A stretch of DNA of 64,000 bases, taken from NCBI RefSeq assembly GCF_016890225.1, contig NZ_JAFELM010000012.1, forward strand, positions 36,279 to 100,278. Direction: 5' to 3'. This document shows, piece after piece, positions 18,351-28,352 of the stretch. This DNA comes from Bacillus suaedaesalsae. Lineage in GTDB: Bacteria > Bacillota > Bacilli > Bacillales > SA4. The translations under genes and the position numbers were made by a program. The notes beneath the pieces were generated by a model that had not been told where the DNA came from, ran no database searches, and worked only from the letters and a program-made list of their open reading frames with translations. Each line of letters begins with the position of its first letter. Within the stretch, counting starts at the first letter, position 1.

Positions 18351-19148
18351 ATGAAGGTGAATGGTTTGGACTATATTTTAGGTGAAGAATGGGAAATCTC
18401 CCCAGCTGGTGGAGCGACGGGAGAAGCCTATTTTGCACAGCACAATGATAAAAAATTATTTTTAAAAAGAAATTCTTCTCCGTTTTTAGCTGTACTTTCT
18501 GCAGAAGGTATTGTGCCAAAGCTTATTTGGACAAAGCGTCTGGAAAATGGGGATGTCATTACAGCTCAACATTGGCTAGATGGAAGAGAATTAAAGCCGG
18601 TTGATATGCATATGAAGGAAGTGGCTATGCTTTTAAACAAAATCCACTCTTCAAAAGAGCTGCTTGATATGCTGATGAGAATTGGTAAGTCTCCATTAAA
18701 GCCTGAAGAATTGCTTCAGGATATGGAGACTTCAAGTTACTTTAAGCTAGAGAGCGTTCATAACCATTCAATCAAAATTGCCTTAAATTATTTAAGGACA
18801 GGCTTAGAAAAAATTGAAGACGTTGAATATGTCGTATGTCACGGAGATATTAATCATAATAATTGGTTATTATCCAACACAAATCAAATGTTTTTAATTG
18901 ATTGGGACGGTGCAATGGTAGCAGACCCGGCAATCGATATCGGAATGCTTTTATATTCATATATACCAGAGGAAAGATGGGGAGAATGGCTAGCTCATTA
19001 CGGAATTGAGCTGGATGTAAGTCTAATGCATAGAATGAAATGGTATGTAATTTATCAAACATTGTTATCCATACAATGGTTTGAAGAAAAAAAATCAAGT
19101 GAACAAAAGCATTATGCAGAGAACTATTTACAGTCTCTGCTTGATTAA
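18351..19148 (+). CDS. ytmP: Phosphotransferase YtmP (aminoglycoside phosphotransferase/choline kinase fold)
   Basis: 265-aa small-molecule kinase. GGATGEAYF near residue 20 is the nucleotide-binding loop, the Brenner motif CHGDINHNNW (163-172) holds the catalytic Asp166, and LIDWDGAMVADPAID carries the metal-binding Asp. The natural substrate of YtmP is not known; sugar or choline-like hydroxyls are typical. The ribosome binding site before ATG 18351 is weak, and GTG 18357 is an alternative start. The gene ends with a 4-base tail-to-tail overlap with ytzH. Confidence 0.88.
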   Translation: MKVNGLDYILGEEWEISPAGGATGEAYFAQHNDKKLFLKRNSSPFLAVLSAEGIVPKLIWTKRLENGDVITAQHWLDGRELKPVDMHMKEVAMLLNKIHSSKELLDMLMRIGKSPLKPEELLQDMETSSYFKLESVHNHSIKIALNYLRTGLEKIEDVEYVVCHGDINHNNWLLSNTNQMFLIDWDGAMVADPAIDIGMLLYSYIPEERWGEWLAHYGIELDVSLMHRMKWYVIYQTLLSIQWFEEKKSSEQKHYAENYLQSLLD

Positions 19149-19423
19149 GAAAGCTGATGGATATCATCAATCCATCTAGAAATGTCTTGTTGATGACTTA
19201 ATATATGTTCATCTAAATGAGCTGAATATTTCCCATTTTGGCTATATTGATACACATCCATTAACACGTTTTTTGCTTCGGAGCTTAAGTTATCATTACT
19301 TAACATTGATTTAACTAATCTTTCTAACTGTTCACATTCCGCGACAGTGCCACAGCAATCTGTTTGCTGGTTAGATAATATGTCCATTAATACACTAATT
19401 TGGTTGTGAAGATCAAGTGGCAT
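19145..19423 (-). CDS. ytzH: YtzH-like protein
   Basis: 92-aa acidic helical protein matching the YtzH family by length, position and the pattern MPLDLHNQISVLMDIL, with Cys-Cys near residue 23 (TDCCGTVAECEQLERL). No function is known. It lies tail-to-tail with ytmP and diverges from trmB, the same arrangement as in B. subtilis. Confidence 0.85.
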   Translation of the reverse strand: MPLDLHNQISVLMDILSNQQTDCCGTVAECEQLERLVKSMLSNDNLSSEAKNVLMDVYQYSQNGKYSAHLDEHILSHQQDISRWIDDIHQLS

Positions 19424-19525
19424 ACTAAAATCACATCCTTTATTAAAGTCATGTATATCGTTTGAGAGTTCTACTATTTTTATACAGTGAATAAAATCAG
19501 TCTTATTAAAAGAGGAAGTGAATAT

Positions 19526-20179
19526 ATGCGTCTACGTCATAAACCGTGGGCCAAAGATAAACTAGCCGAACATGCTTCAATAGTAGTCCATAATCCTGAA
19601 GAAAAAAGAGGGAAATGGCATGAACTTTTTGGTAATGACAAACCTATTCATATTGAAGTAGGAACTGGAAAAGGCAGATTTATTACAGGTATGGCAAAAG
19701 CTAACCCACATGTAAACTATATTGGAATAGAATTACAAGATAGTGTCATCGTCGGAGCATTAGATTTAATATTAGAAGACGTAACTCCAAATATTCGTTT
19801 ATTAAATCAAAATGCAGAAGACTTGCAAAAGTTCTTTGAATCAAATGAAATAGACCGAGTTTACTTAAACTTTTCAGATCCATGGCCGAAAAATCGCCAT
19901 GAAAAGCGACGTTTAACTTATAAAACATATTTAAAAATGTATGAAGATATTTTAGTGGAAAACGGAGAAATACACTTTAAAACTGATAATCAAGGTTTGT
20001 TTGAGTTTTCTTTAAAGAGTTTTTCAGAATATGGTCTTCTTTTAAAGTTTGTTAGTCTTGACCTTCATCACTCTGATTTCGAAGGAAACATAATGACTGA
20101 GTATGAAGAAAAGTTTGCAAGCAAAGGAAATCGAATTTATCGTTCAGAAGTACAATACCGTTCATCGAACCTGTCCTAG
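19526..20179 (+). CDS. trmB: tRNA (guanine-N7-)-methyltransferase TrmB
   Basis: 217-aa SAM-dependent enzyme that methylates G46 in the tRNA variable loop. The start is ATG 19526 ([13 protein letters not shown]) with GAGGAAGTG upstream; a longer frame to 19487 lacks a ribosome binding site. SAM-binding motif [17 protein letters not shown] and the TrmB signature [17 protein letters not shown] are intact, as is [18 protein letters not shown] at the C-terminus. Confidence 0.96.
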   Translation: MRLRHKPWAKDKLAEHASIVVHNPEEKRGKWHELFGNDKPIHIEVGTGKGRFITGMAKANPHVNYIGIELQDSVIVGALDLILEDVTPNIRLLNQNAEDLQKFFESNEIDRVYLNFSDPWPKNRHEKRRLTYKTYLKMYEDILVENGEIHFKTDNQGLFEFSLKSFSEYGLLLKFVSLDLHHSDFEGNIMTEYEEKFASKGNRIYRSEVQYRSSNLS

Positions 20180-20194
20180 TGGCAGGTTTTTTTA
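20168..20194 (+). terminator. Terminator overlapping the trmB stop
   Basis: Stem AACCTG (20168-20173) / CAGGTT (20183-20188) with the stop codon in the loop, then seven T. Confidence 0.8.
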
Positions 20195-20339
20195 TGTTTG
20201 ATCTTTGTTTTGGGGTATTGAGAGAGCCACTATGACTCGTGACAGTGGGGCTACCTGAAATAATAAGTAGTTTCAGTCTTTGACAAGTCACATAATCATC
20301 CACTTCATGTTACAATAAGTGCAATGAGGAGGGGAAATC

Positions 20340-21182
20340 ATGGAAACATTAAAAGTTGGTAACTTAACGTTAACATGGCTAAATGGTGGTGTGACCCACT
20401 TGGATGGTGGAGCTATGTTTGGTGTTGTCCCTAAAGCTTTATGGTCGAAACGATATAAAGTAAATGAGCGCAATTTAATCGAACTTCGAACAGATCCGAT
20501 TTTGATTCAAGATGGTAAACGTAACATGCTCATTGAGTCTGGAATTGGTCAAAATAAAATGACAGATAAAATGAAGCGGAATTTCGGTGTGGAAGAAGAA
20601 TCAAAAATAGATGAATCCCTTTTAAAGCTAGGTTTAACAACAAAGGATATTGATTTCGTGTTAATGACACATCTTCATTTCGATCATGCTTGTGGGCTGA
20701 CAAAATGGAACGGAGAATCACTAGTTCCTACTTTTGAGAACGCTGTCATTTACACTTCAGAAGTCGAGTGGAACGAAATGAGAAACCCTAATATCCGTTC
20801 TAAAAATACATATTGGAAAGAAAATTGGTCAGGAATTGAGCATTTGGTTCAGCCGTTTTCTGGTGAAAAAAACATCACTGAAGAAATTTCCATGCACCAT
20901 ACTGGTGGACATAGTGATGGGCATTCGATTGTTTTAATGGAATCTGGTGATGACAAAGCACTTCACTTAGCTGATATTTTACCGACCCATGCACACCAAA
21001 ATCCATTATGGGTAATGGCGTACGATGATTATCCGATGCAATCGATAAATGCGAAAAAACATTGGATTGAAAATGGACTTCAAGAAGATATGTGGTTCAC
21101 GTTTTATCATGATGCTAACTATCGTGCATTGAAATGGGATCAAGAAGGGAATATTAAGAGCGCTATTGAGCGAAAAAAATAG
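20340..21182 (+). CDS. ytnP: YtnP family quorum-quenching lactonase (metallo-beta-lactamase fold)
   Basis: 280-aa MBL-fold hydrolase. The zinc site [10 protein letters not shown] gives His111, His113, Asp115 and His116, with further ligands in [10 protein letters not shown] and [11 protein letters not shown]. subtilis YtnP degrades N-acyl homoserine lactones and interferes with Streptomyces signalling; this role is carried over by homology. No signal peptide. GAGGAGGGG precedes the ATG. A terminator-like extended -10 (TGTTACAAT) is seen near 20308. Confidence 0.9.
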   Translation: METLKVGNLTLTWLNGGVTHLDGGAMFGVVPKALWSKRYKVNERNLIELRTDPILIQDGKRNMLIESGIGQNKMTDKMKRNFGVEEESKIDESLLKLGLTTKDIDFVLMTHLHFDHACGLTKWNGESLVPTFENAVIYTSEVEWNEMRNPNIRSKNTYWKENWSGIEHLVQPFSGEKNITEEISMHHTGGHSDGHSIVLMESGDDKALHLADILPTHAHQNPLWVMAYDDYPMQSINAKKHWIENGLQEDMWFTFYHDANYRALKWDQEGNIKSAIERKK

Positions 21183-21202
21183 CCCTTTCTCGAATAAAGG
21201 GC
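21175..21202 (-). terminator. Terminator for the minus-strand PepSY gene
   Basis: 7-bp stem GCCCTTT / AAAGGGC; read on the minus strand it is followed by TATTTTTTT. Confidence 0.75.
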
Positions 21203-21212
21203 ATAAAACAGG

Positions 21213-21524
21213 TTATACATCGATCTCTTGAATATCTAATATCGTACCATTTTCAGCATTTACAATGAATTCTAAGTGTTCCTGCTGATCATGAATCGTT
21301 CTTGAAATTCCACCTCTGTATATTTTATAGGTGATGTTGTTTCTAATAAACTCTTCTGGAACCATGTGAATCCAAGAACCGTCAATTGGTCCATGTTTTT
21401 TTACTTCTTGCTTTACTTTACGTAAGGCAGCATCTGATGATATGTGAGCTGGTTTATATTTTTGAAAAGCATAAGTTCCAATAATTCCAACTGTAACACC
21501 GAGTAAAAATTTCCGTACACTCAT
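21213..21524 (-). CDS. ytzB: Small membrane-anchored PepSY-like protein
   Basis: 103 aa with an N-terminal hydrophobic anchor (RKFLLGVTVGIIGTYAF), then a PepSY-type unit: DAALRKVKQEVKKHGPIDGSW followed by ITYKIYRGGISR and FIVNAENGTILDIQEIDV. PepSY domains often inhibit or cap extracytoplasmic proteases. The domain is probably outside the membrane. The symbol is by position and type relative to B. subtilis and is less certain than the domain call. Confidence 0.75.
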   Translation of the reverse strand: MSVRKFLLGVTVGIIGTYAFQKYKPAHISSDAALRKVKQEVKKHGPIDGSWIHMVPEEFIRNNITYKIYRGGISRTIHDQQEHLEFIVNAENGTILDIQEIDV

Positions 21525-21694
21525 AATAAAATCCTCCGATTCTTTGGATAATATCCATTCTATACAAATTATACATTATTTCATACTTTCAGAACGAGAG
21601 GAACAATTCAAACTGGAAAGCATGGCATTTATTTTGTACAATAAAAGACAGAAACTATTTAGCATTTCGAAATAATGTGTAGGGGGAATACATA

Positions 21695-22768
21695 ATGAAC
21701 CAAGAAACTTTGCAGCTTTTTAAAACATTAACTGAATTACCTGGAGCACCTGGAAACGAACATGCAGTCCGTAAATTTATGAGATCAGAGCTTGAAAAGT
21801 ACTCAGATGAAATTGTACAAGATCGATTAGGTAGCATCTTCGGCCTTAGACGTGGACCTGAAAATGGACCAACAATTATGGTTGCAGGTCACATGGATGA
21901 AGTTGGATTCATGGTTACGTCTATTACTGAAAATGGAATGCTTCGCTTTCAACCACTTGGAGGTTGGTGGAGCCAAGTATTGCTAGCTCAACGTGTACAG
22001 ATTATCACTGATAATGGACCAGTTATTGGCGTAATCGGATCTATTCCTCCACATTTATTAGAGGAATCACAACGTGCAAAGCCAATGGATATAAAGAACA
22101 TGCTTATTGATATCGGTGCTGATGATAAAGAAGATGTACTTCGAATTGGAATTAAGCCAGGTCAACAAATCGTACCACTTTGTGACTTTACGCCAATGGC
22201 TAACCCTAAGAAGGTGTTAGGAAAAGCATGGGATAATCGCTATGGTTGTGGATTATCGATTGAACTGTTAAAAGAGTTGAAGGGTGAAAAACTCCAAAAT
22301 ACTTTGTATTCTGGTGCAACAGTTCAAGAGGAAGTTGGATTACGTGGTGCACAAACAGCCGCTAATTTAATCCAGCCAGACATTTTCTTTGCACTAGATG
22401 CAAGTCCAGCAAACGATATGTCAGGAGATAAATCTGCATTTGGTCAGCTTGGGAAGGGTGCACTTTTAAGAATTCTTGACCGTACTATGGTGACACATAA
22501 AGGTATGAGAGAGTTTATATTAGATACAGCAGAATCTAATAGCATACCTTATCAATACTTTATTTCACAAGGTGGAACAGATGCAGGACGTGTTCATATT
22601 TCAAATGAAGGTGTACCTTCTGCAGTAATCGGAATCTGCTCAAGATATATTCATACACATGCATCAATCGTCCATGTTGATGATTATGCTGCAGCAAAGG
22701 AATTAATTGTGAAACTAGTAAAGTCTCTTGATCAAACGACTGTTCAAACAATTAGAGACAATGGATAA
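21695..22768 (+). CDS. ytoP: M42 family glutamyl/deblocking aminopeptidase YtoP
   Basis: 357-aa binuclear metal aminopeptidase, cytoplasmic, usually a large self-compartmentalising oligomer. Ligands can be placed: His66 and Asp68 in AGHMDEVGF, Asp180 in WDNRYGCG, the catalytic pair Glu212-Glu213 in QEEVGLRGA, Asp in LDASPAND and His near the end in [25 protein letters not shown] precedes the ATG. A terminator follows directly. Confidence 0.93.
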   Translation: MNQETLQLFKTLTELPGAPGNEHAVRKFMRSELEKYSDEIVQDRLGSIFGLRRGPENGPTIMVAGHMDEVGFMVTSITENGMLRFQPLGGWWSQVLLAQRVQIITDNGPVIGVIGSIPPHLLEESQRAKPMDIKNMLIDIGADDKEDVLRIGIKPGQQIVPLCDFTPMANPKKVLGKAWDNRYGCGLSIELLKELKGEKLQNTLYSGATVQEEVGLRGAQTAANLIQPDIFFALDASPANDMSGDKSAFGQLGKGALLRILDRTMVTHKGMREFILDTAESNSIPYQYFISQGGTDAGRVHISNEGVPSAVIGICSRYIHTHASIVHVDDYAAAKELIVKLVKSLDQTTVQTIRDNG

Positions 22769-22775
22769 GATCAAA

Positions 22776-22800
22776 AGGGAGCAATCTGCTCTCTTTTTTT
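22776..22800 (+). terminator. Terminator after ytoP
   Basis: 8-bp stem AGGGAGCA / TGCTCTCT (one G-T pair) followed by seven T. Confidence 0.8.
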
Positions 22801-22834
22801 ATGGGAAACTGGACTATGAATGGAGATTGAATAA

Positions 22835-23338
22835 ATGAAAAGCATTGCAATTGGTTCCAAAAATTTTGCAAAGGTTGAAGCGGTTAGAGCGATTTTTAAA
22901 AATGATGGAATAGTTAGTGTGTCAGTTCCGTCAGACGTTTCGGATCAACCCTTTTCTGATGAAGAAACGATGAAAGGAGCACTAAATCGAGCGAACAATG
23001 CGTTAAGAGAAGCTAAAACAACGATCGGCATTGGCTTAGAAGGTGGAGTACTCCAAATGGAGAACGGAATTTATTTATGCAACTGGGGAGCACTAGTTGA
23101 TGAGAGCGGTTATTGTGCTGTGGCAAGTGGTGCCAAAATCAAATTACCTAATGAGATTGGTGAGGAATTGTTAAAGGGTAGAGAGCTTGGACCAATTATG
23201 GATGATTTTGCGAAAATGAAAAATGTGCGTAAACTAGAAGGTGCAGTTGGAGTTTTAACGAATGGAATAATCAATCGTAAAGAAATGTTTGAACATATCG
23301 TGAAGCTTTTAAGAGGACAATATGAATTTAATAGATAG
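22835..23338 (+). CDS. yjjX: DUF84/YjjX-family inosine/xanthosine triphosphatase
   Basis: 167-aa housecleaning NTPase that hydrolyses ITP/XTP to keep deaminated purines from nucleic acids. Family features are visible: IAIGSKNFAKVEAVRAIF at the N-terminus, DQPFSDEETMKGALNRANNA, the GIGLEGGVLQMENGIYLCNW core, and LGPIMDDF. AATGGAGATTGA upstream gives a modest ribosome binding site. It lies alone between ytoP and a lipoprotein gene. Confidence 0.88.
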   Translation: MKSIAIGSKNFAKVEAVRAIFKNDGIVSVSVPSDVSDQPFSDEETMKGALNRANNALREAKTTIGIGLEGGVLQMENGIYLCNWGALVDESGYCAVASGAKIKLPNEIGEELLKGRELGPIMDDFAKMKNVRKLEGAVGVLTNGIINRKEMFEHIVKLLRGQYEFNR

Positions 23339-23466
23339 TAAATACTAGGCATATCTTCCTATTTCTTCGACAAAAACCGTATTTTTTCTCGAATTTTGTC
23401 AATTTTGGGTTGTCACACCTTTTTTAATAAGGTTATTATAAAAGAGTGTAAGTTAGGAGGATAAAG

Positions 23467-23961
23467 ATGAGAAAATATAAATCTTTGTTTATATTATTAC
23501 TTTTATTACTAGTAGGCTGCACATCAATTGATGAGGTTGTAGTTGAGACAAAAGACATAGTAGAAAAAGAGTTTCACGCAGGTGAAAAGGGAGTTAATGT
23601 CGAAACAGAAACGTTCTCCTACTATAAGCCTACATCAATGGAGATAATAGATAAGGGAACGACGAACATTATCTTAACAGAAGGTAAACAACCATATATC
23701 CTTTTCGTCAATACACTTGAGAAGAAAAATAGTCAAGTAGTCTTCGATTCTTCACAAAAAGATGAAGAGTATCTAGTTCATGAAACATTTGAACATAAAG
23801 ATTCCTTTGCATTTTTACAAGTGCTAGAACTTGATAAAAATCTATACGAAGTTACAGTAGGTGTTGGTGGTACGAAGCTAACAACTGAAACGAAAAAGGA
23901 TAAAATAGTAGATAGTGCAAAATTAATGATGCAAATTGCAAATTCTGTTCGTGTTAAATAA
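23467..23961 (+). CDS. Putative lipoprotein, 164 aa
   Basis: An N-terminal signal (KYKSLFILLLLLLVGC) ends in a lipobox with Cys at residue 18, so the product should be lipid-anchored on the outer face of the membrane. The mature part is mixed alpha/beta and I do not recognise its family. AGTTAGGAGGATAA gives a strong ribosome binding site. It is single-gene with its own terminator. Confidence 0.8.
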   Translation: MRKYKSLFILLLLLLVGCTSIDEVVVETKDIVEKEFHAGEKGVNVETETFSYYKPTSMEIIDKGTTNIILTEGKQPYILFVNTLEKKNSQVVFDSSQKDEEYLVHETFEHKDSFAFLQVLELDKNLYEVTVGVGGTKLTTETKKDKIVDSAKLMMQIANSVRVK

Positions 23962-24036
23962 ACCGACTCTGTATAATAGACTTAAACCTTAAATGAATAG
24001 TAAAGGCTAAAATGAAAAACGTTTGTCATCAGCCTA

Positions 24037-24069
24037 AATAAACCTATTACTATGAGGTTTATTTTTTTT
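24037..24069 (+). terminator. Terminator after the lipoprotein gene
   Basis: 9-bp stem AATAAACCT / AGGTTTATT (24037-24045 / 24055-24063) followed by a run of T. Confidence 0.85.
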
Positions 24070-24142
24070 GTATTAATACATTAGGATATATATAATAGAT
24101 GACGGGTAATAAAATCGTTATTTTAATCTTGGAGGGGTAAAC

Positions 24143-24451
24143 ATGAAAAAACTTGAAAATGTTGAACAATATAAAGAAATCATTCAAGACAAGGTAGTCT
24201 TATTATTCTCAGCAGACTGGTGTCCAGATTGCCGTTTTATTGAACCGTTTTTACCAGAGATAGAAGAAACATATAACGAGTTTACTTTTTATTATGTGAA
24301 TCGTGATCAATTTATTGATTTGTGTATTGAATTAGATGTATTTGGTATCCCGAGCTTTATTGCCTATGCAGAAGGTAATGAGCTAGGCAGATTTGTTAGC
24401 AAAGACAGAAAAACACAAGATGAAATTGAACAATTTTTAAACGGTTTGTAA
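24143..24451 (+). CDS. ytpP: Thioredoxin-like protein YtpP
   Basis: 102-aa thioredoxin fold with redox motif WCPDC (Cys27 and Cys30) in [17 protein letters not shown] and the cis-proline element VFGIPSF. The CPDC centre is unlike the CGPC of TrxA and is typical of YtpP, reported in B. subtilis-type bacteria as linked to bacillithiol/CoA-thiol redox. First gene of a ytpP-ytpQ-ytpR cluster, with TTGGAGGGG before the ATG. Confidence 0.9.
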   Translation: MKKLENVEQYKEIIQDKVVLLFSADWCPDCRFIEPFLPEIEETYNEFTFYYVNRDQFIDLCIELDVFGIPSFIAYAEGNELGRFVSKDRKTQDEIEQFLNGL

Positions 24452-24481
24452 GATAACCAAAAGCAGAAGGGAGTGTTCTGA

Positions 24482-25288
24482 ATGAAAATGACGAGTAAAA
24501 AAATGAAAGAGATACTCGAAGCAAGATTGAACAATCCTGACTGGAGTATTTATTTTAATGCTAAAGAAGATACATTTCGTGTGACTGATAAACAGATGAA
24601 TAAAGGGGTAACCGTCTCGTTACCAGGAATTATAAGTAAATGGGAAGTCCAAAAAGACGCCGTAATTGATGAAGTTGTTTATTACATAGAAGAGTCATTG
24701 CTTGCCTTAAAAAAGGATGATGGCTTATATGGGCAAGAGAAAAAAGTATTTCCAGTCATCCGTTCCACTTCTTTTGCGACCAAATCACAAGACGGCAAGA
24801 AGCTCTTTTACGAAGATCATACAGCAGAAACTAGAATTTATTACGCAATTGACTTAGGGAGAACATATAAGTTAATTGATGAAGAAACAATGGAAAGAGA
24901 AGGCTGGAAAGCAGAACAAATTCGAGAAATGGCAACATTTAATCTACGTTCTCTTCCAACTAAAGTGAAAAAAGATACGGTTGCAGATAATCACTTCTAT
25001 TTCCTTAATTCAAATGATGGGTATGATGCTAGTAGAATTTTAAATGAATCCCTATTATCGCAATATGAAAAGGATATGGAAGGAACGATGGCGGTTGCTG
25101 TTCCTCACCAAGATGTATTAATTATTGCAGACATTCAAAATGAAACTGGCTATGATATTTTAGCACAGATGACGATGAGCTTTTTCTCAAATGGACTTGT
25201 TCCTATCACTGCATTATCCTTTCTATACACGAACGGGGAATTAGAACCGGTCTTCATCTTAGGGAAAAATAAACCAAAGAGAGGTTAA
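24482..25288 (+). CDS. ytpQ: DUF1444 family protein YtpQ
   Basis: 268-aa soluble protein of the conserved DUF1444 family, function unknown. Recognisable stretches are [18 protein letters not shown] near residue 20 and PVIRSTSF in the middle, with [23 protein letters not shown] late. It lies 30 bases after ytpP and 5 bases before ytpR, a fixed neighbourhood in Bacilli that suggests a shared role. GGGAGTG precedes the ATG. Confidence 0.9.
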   Translation: MKMTSKKMKEILEARLNNPDWSIYFNAKEDTFRVTDKQMNKGVTVSLPGIISKWEVQKDAVIDEVVYYIEESLLALKKDDGLYGQEKKVFPVIRSTSFATKSQDGKKLFYEDHTAETRIYYAIDLGRTYKLIDEETMEREGWKAEQIREMATFNLRSLPTKVKKDTVADNHFYFLNSNDGYDASRILNESLLSQYEKDMEGTMAVAVPHQDVLIIADIQNETGYDILAQMTMSFFSNGLVPITALSFLYTNGELEPVFILGKNKPKRG

Positions 25289-25293
25289 TAACA

Positions 25294-25902
25294 ATGAATG
25301 TATTTTACAATGCAGAGGGTATTGGTGATACGTTGATCGTTTCATTAAGAGATAGTGATCGTGATCTAAAACAGTTCAATCGTAAAGGTGACGTAGCTAG
25401 AATTTTTAATAAAGAAAATAACGAAACAATTGGATTTAATATTTTTAACGCTTCTAGTTATGTGACAATTGAAGAAACAGGAATGGTATCCCTTACTGAA
25501 GGGCTAGTAAATGCCATTCAAGACATTTTATCGAAAAATGAGTTCCATGAAAAATTAGACGTTGATCTTTCTTCGAAATTTGTTGTTGGTTTTGTGTTGG
25601 AGAAAGAAAAACATCCAAACGCTGATAAATTAAGTGTATGCAAGGTCGATGTTGGTACAGAAACATTACAAATTGTCTGTGGAGCACCGAATGTAGATGC
25701 TGGCCAAAAGGTAGTTGTAGCAAAGGTTGGTGCAGTGATGCCTAGCGGACTTCTCATTAAAGATGCTGAATTAAGAGGCGTTGCATCTTCTGGAATGATC
25801 TGCTCTGCACGTGAACTTGACCTTCCAAATGCTCCGCAAGAAAAAGGAATCCTCGTATTAGGAAATGAGTATGAGGTAGGACAAGAATTTACTAAAAAAT
25901 AA
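25294..25902 (+). CDS. ytpR: tRNA-binding (EMAP/OB-fold) protein YtpR
   Basis: 202 aa: an N-terminal DUF4479-type domain (residues 1-90) and a C-terminal tRNA-binding OB fold like that of PheT and MetG ([61 protein letters not shown]). It is a stand-alone relative of the PheRS beta-chain appended domain. Ends with a strong terminator, closing the ytpPQR transcript. Confidence 0.92.
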   Translation: MNVFYNAEGIGDTLIVSLRDSDRDLKQFNRKGDVARIFNKENNETIGFNIFNASSYVTIEETGMVSLTEGLVNAIQDILSKNEFHEKLDVDLSSKFVVGFVLEKEKHPNADKLSVCKVDVGTETLQIVCGAPNVDAGQKVVVAKVGAVMPSGLLIKDAELRGVASSGMICSARELDLPNAPQEKGILVLGNEYEVGQEFTKK

Positions 25903-25908
25903 TTAGTT

Positions 25909-25941
25909 AAGCCATTAGTTATAGGACTAATGGCTTTTTCA
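25909..25941 (+). terminator. Terminator after ytpR
   Basis: Perfect 11-bp stem AAGCCATTAGT / ACTAATGGCTT with T-run. Confidence 0.9.
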
Positions 25942-26029
25942 TTTCATTACCTTTAATTTATTCCCCAAAATTCAACAATAACTGCTAAAATAGAAAGATA
26001 CTAGTTTTACATTGAAAGAGTGGTTTTAC

Positions 26030-28270
26030 ATGTTAAAGTACATTAAAAAGTTTTATTCTTACATAACCGGTGATGAAGAAAAAGATACGAACTCTCAACA
26101 AGAACTCCGTAATGTTGTATCTCATGAAAAAAAGAATTTAAATGAATCAGATATAAAAGCAAGAGTGTCGTATCAATATCCTGAAAGGAATTTTCGCTTC
26201 CCATTAATAGCAGATTCAGAAATACAACAAAAAGGGAAGAGAAGACCACCGAGACAGCCTGTTGATGAAAAGCCGGTTACAACTGCCACTTCTCATTCAG
26301 TTTCTAGGCCAACACCTGTTAAAAAGAAGGAAATGCCCCGTAAAGTTGAAACAAGTAAAGTCAAAGTTTCTTCTGGACCTTTTAAAGCTACGGATGTACC
26401 GTCACCTGTTTACGGTTTCAGAGAAAGAGTGAATCCTAATCGAGAAAACGAACCAGTTGAGTTTGAACTTCCAGAAACAACAGCAATACCTATTTTCCAA
26501 CCTGAAGAAAATAAAGAGAATACATATTCAAACGAGTATATAAACGATATAAACGAAGATATTTCTGAACCTTATGAAGATGAGATAGAGGAATATGTTG
26601 AGGAAATTGGAGAACTGCACCAATCATTCCAAACAGTAGTATATGATGAAGTCTCATCAACCATTGAGGAAATGGAAGAAGCGACGTTTTCTTCTCACCC
26701 AATGCAAGAAGAATTAAGGGAAGAAAAGACGCCACCAAGAAAGCCAGTTCCTTTTAATGTTGTTATGTTAAAGCAAGATCGTGAAAGGCTGAACCAAAAG
26801 CCAAAGGAAACACAAAAGGAAACACCACAACCTAGTGGCTATCAATTTCCTCCACTCCATTACTTAACGTTACCAAAGCACGATGTGTTCACAGATGAAC
26901 AGTGGTTAGAAGAGCAGAAGGACCTATTAGACGTAACACTAGAAAACTTTAATGTAAGAGCAAAAGTCGTGAACGTGACACAAGGTCCATCTGTCACTCG
27001 ATTCGAAGTACATCCAGAGCCAGGTGTAAAGGTAAATAAAATTACGAATCTTTCAGATGATATTAAGTTATCTTTATCTGCAAGAGATATTAGAATGGAA
27101 GCACCGATACCAGGGAAAAATACGATTGGAATCGAAGTGCCAAACAAAGTTAGTAAACCAGTACTGTTAAGTGAAATTATTAATAGTCACGCTTTTCGAA
27201 ATAACCCTTCTCCGTTAACCGTTGCGTTAGGATTGGACATCTCGGGAAAACCTATCATTACAGATTTGAAAAAAATGCCCCACGGTTTAATTGCAGGTGC
27301 AACTGGTTCAGGGAAAAGTGTATGTATTAATGCAATGCTCGTAAGTTTGTTATATAAAGCGTCACCAGATCAAGTAAAACTATTACTAATTGATCCAAAG
27401 ATGGTTGAGCTAGCTCCTTATAATGATATCCCTCATTTAGTCAGCCCTGTTATTACAGATGTGAAGGCAGCTACTGCAGCGTTGAAGTGGGCAGTTGAGG
27501 AAATGGAACGACGTTATGAGAGATTTGCTCATTCTGGAGTTCGGGATATTAACCGTTACAATGAACTTGTTCGTGAACATAATGAGCCATCAGGTGAAAT
27601 GCCATTTCTAGTCATTATTATTGATGAGTTAGCTGACTTAATGATGGTAGCACCAGGTGAAGTAGAGGAATCAATTTGCCGTATTGCTCAAAAGGCGAGA
27701 GCGTGCGGAATTCATTTATTACTGGCAACACAACGTCCTTCTGTAGATGTTATTACTGGGCTTATTAAGGCAAATGTCCCAACACGTATAGCTTTTTCTG
27801 TATCCTCACAAGTGGACTCTAGAACCATTATTGACGTAAGTGGTGCCGAAAAGCTTCTTGGTAAGGGAGATATGCTATTATTAGAAAATGGTTCTTCTAA
27901 ATCTGTCAGATTACAAGGTAACTTTGTATCTGACCAAGAAATTGAGAAGATTGTTTCGTTTGTAAAAGAAAGACAAAAGCCTGAATACCTATTCCATCAA
28001 CAAGATTTAGTATCGAAGTCTAACATTACACACGATGAGGATGAGTTGTTTAACGAAGCGTGTGAGTTTGTAATTGAACAGGGTGGGGCATCATCATCAT
28101 TACTACAACGACGATTTAGAATTGGTTATAATCGTGCTGCAAGACTTATTGAGATGATGGAAGACTACGGTATTGTATCTGAACAACGAGGAAGTAAGCA
28201 ACGAGACGTACTTATTACAGCGGAAGAATGGTTAGAATTACAGGACGAAAATTCTACTTCAATATCATAA
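26030..28270 (+). CDS. sftA: Septum-associated DNA translocase SftA (FtsK/SpoIIIE family)
   Basis: 746-aa ATP-driven motor that clears DNA from the division septum before closure. Unlike SpoIIIE it has no membrane segments: residues 1-270 are a charged, Pro/Glu-rich linker. The motor has Walker A GATGSGKS (423-430), Walker B VIIIDELADLM (Asp532, Glu533) and the family motif HLLLATQRPSVDVITG. A C-terminal gamma winged helix (LLQRRFRIGYNRAARLIEMM) should read polar DNA signals. ATG 26030 has GAGTGG upstream; a TTG at 26012 would add six residues. Confidence 0.95.
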   Translation: MLKYIKKFYSYITGDEEKDTNSQQELRNVVSHEKKNLNESDIKARVSYQYPERNFRFPLIADSEIQQKGKRRPPRQPVDEKPVTTATSHSVSRPTPVKKKEMPRKVETSKVKVSSGPFKATDVPSPVYGFRERVNPNRENEPVEFELPETTAIPIFQPEENKENTYSNEYINDINEDISEPYEDEIEEYVEEIGELHQSFQTVVYDEVSSTIEEMEEATFSSHPMQEELREEKTPPRKPVPFNVVMLKQDRERLNQKPKETQKETPQPSGYQFPPLHYLTLPKHDVFTDEQWLEEQKDLLDVTLENFNVRAKVVNVTQGPSVTRFEVHPEPGVKVNKITNLSDDIKLSLSARDIRMEAPIPGKNTIGIEVPNKVSKPVLLSEIINSHAFRNNPSPLTVALGLDISGKPIITDLKKMPHGLIAGATGSGKSVCINAMLVSLLYKASPDQVKLLLIDPKMVELAPYNDIPHLVSPVITDVKAATAALKWAVEEMERRYERFAHSGVRDINRYNELVREHNEPSGEMPFLVIIIDELADLMMVAPGEVEESICRIAQKARACGIHLLLATQRPSVDVITGLIKANVPTRIAFSVSSQVDSRTIIDVSGAEKLLGKGDMLLLENGSSKSVRLQGNFVSDQEIEKIVSFVKERQKPEYLFHQQDLVSKSNITHDEDELFNEACEFVIEQGGASSSLLQRRFRIGYNRAARLIEMMEDYGIVSEQRGSKQRDVLITAEEWLELQDENSTSIS

Positions 28271-28352
28271 CGATTGGAAAAATGAATAGAATTCGTTAAA
28301 ATGGTAGGTATGTCTATACTAGTTGATTGTAGAAAGAGACGAGGGTCTTAAA

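Noticed and set aside
23361..23400. TTCGACAAAA and CTCGAATTTTG about 22 bp apart, as a further phased array
   Set aside because: Only two weak motif copies; too little to distinguish from chance.
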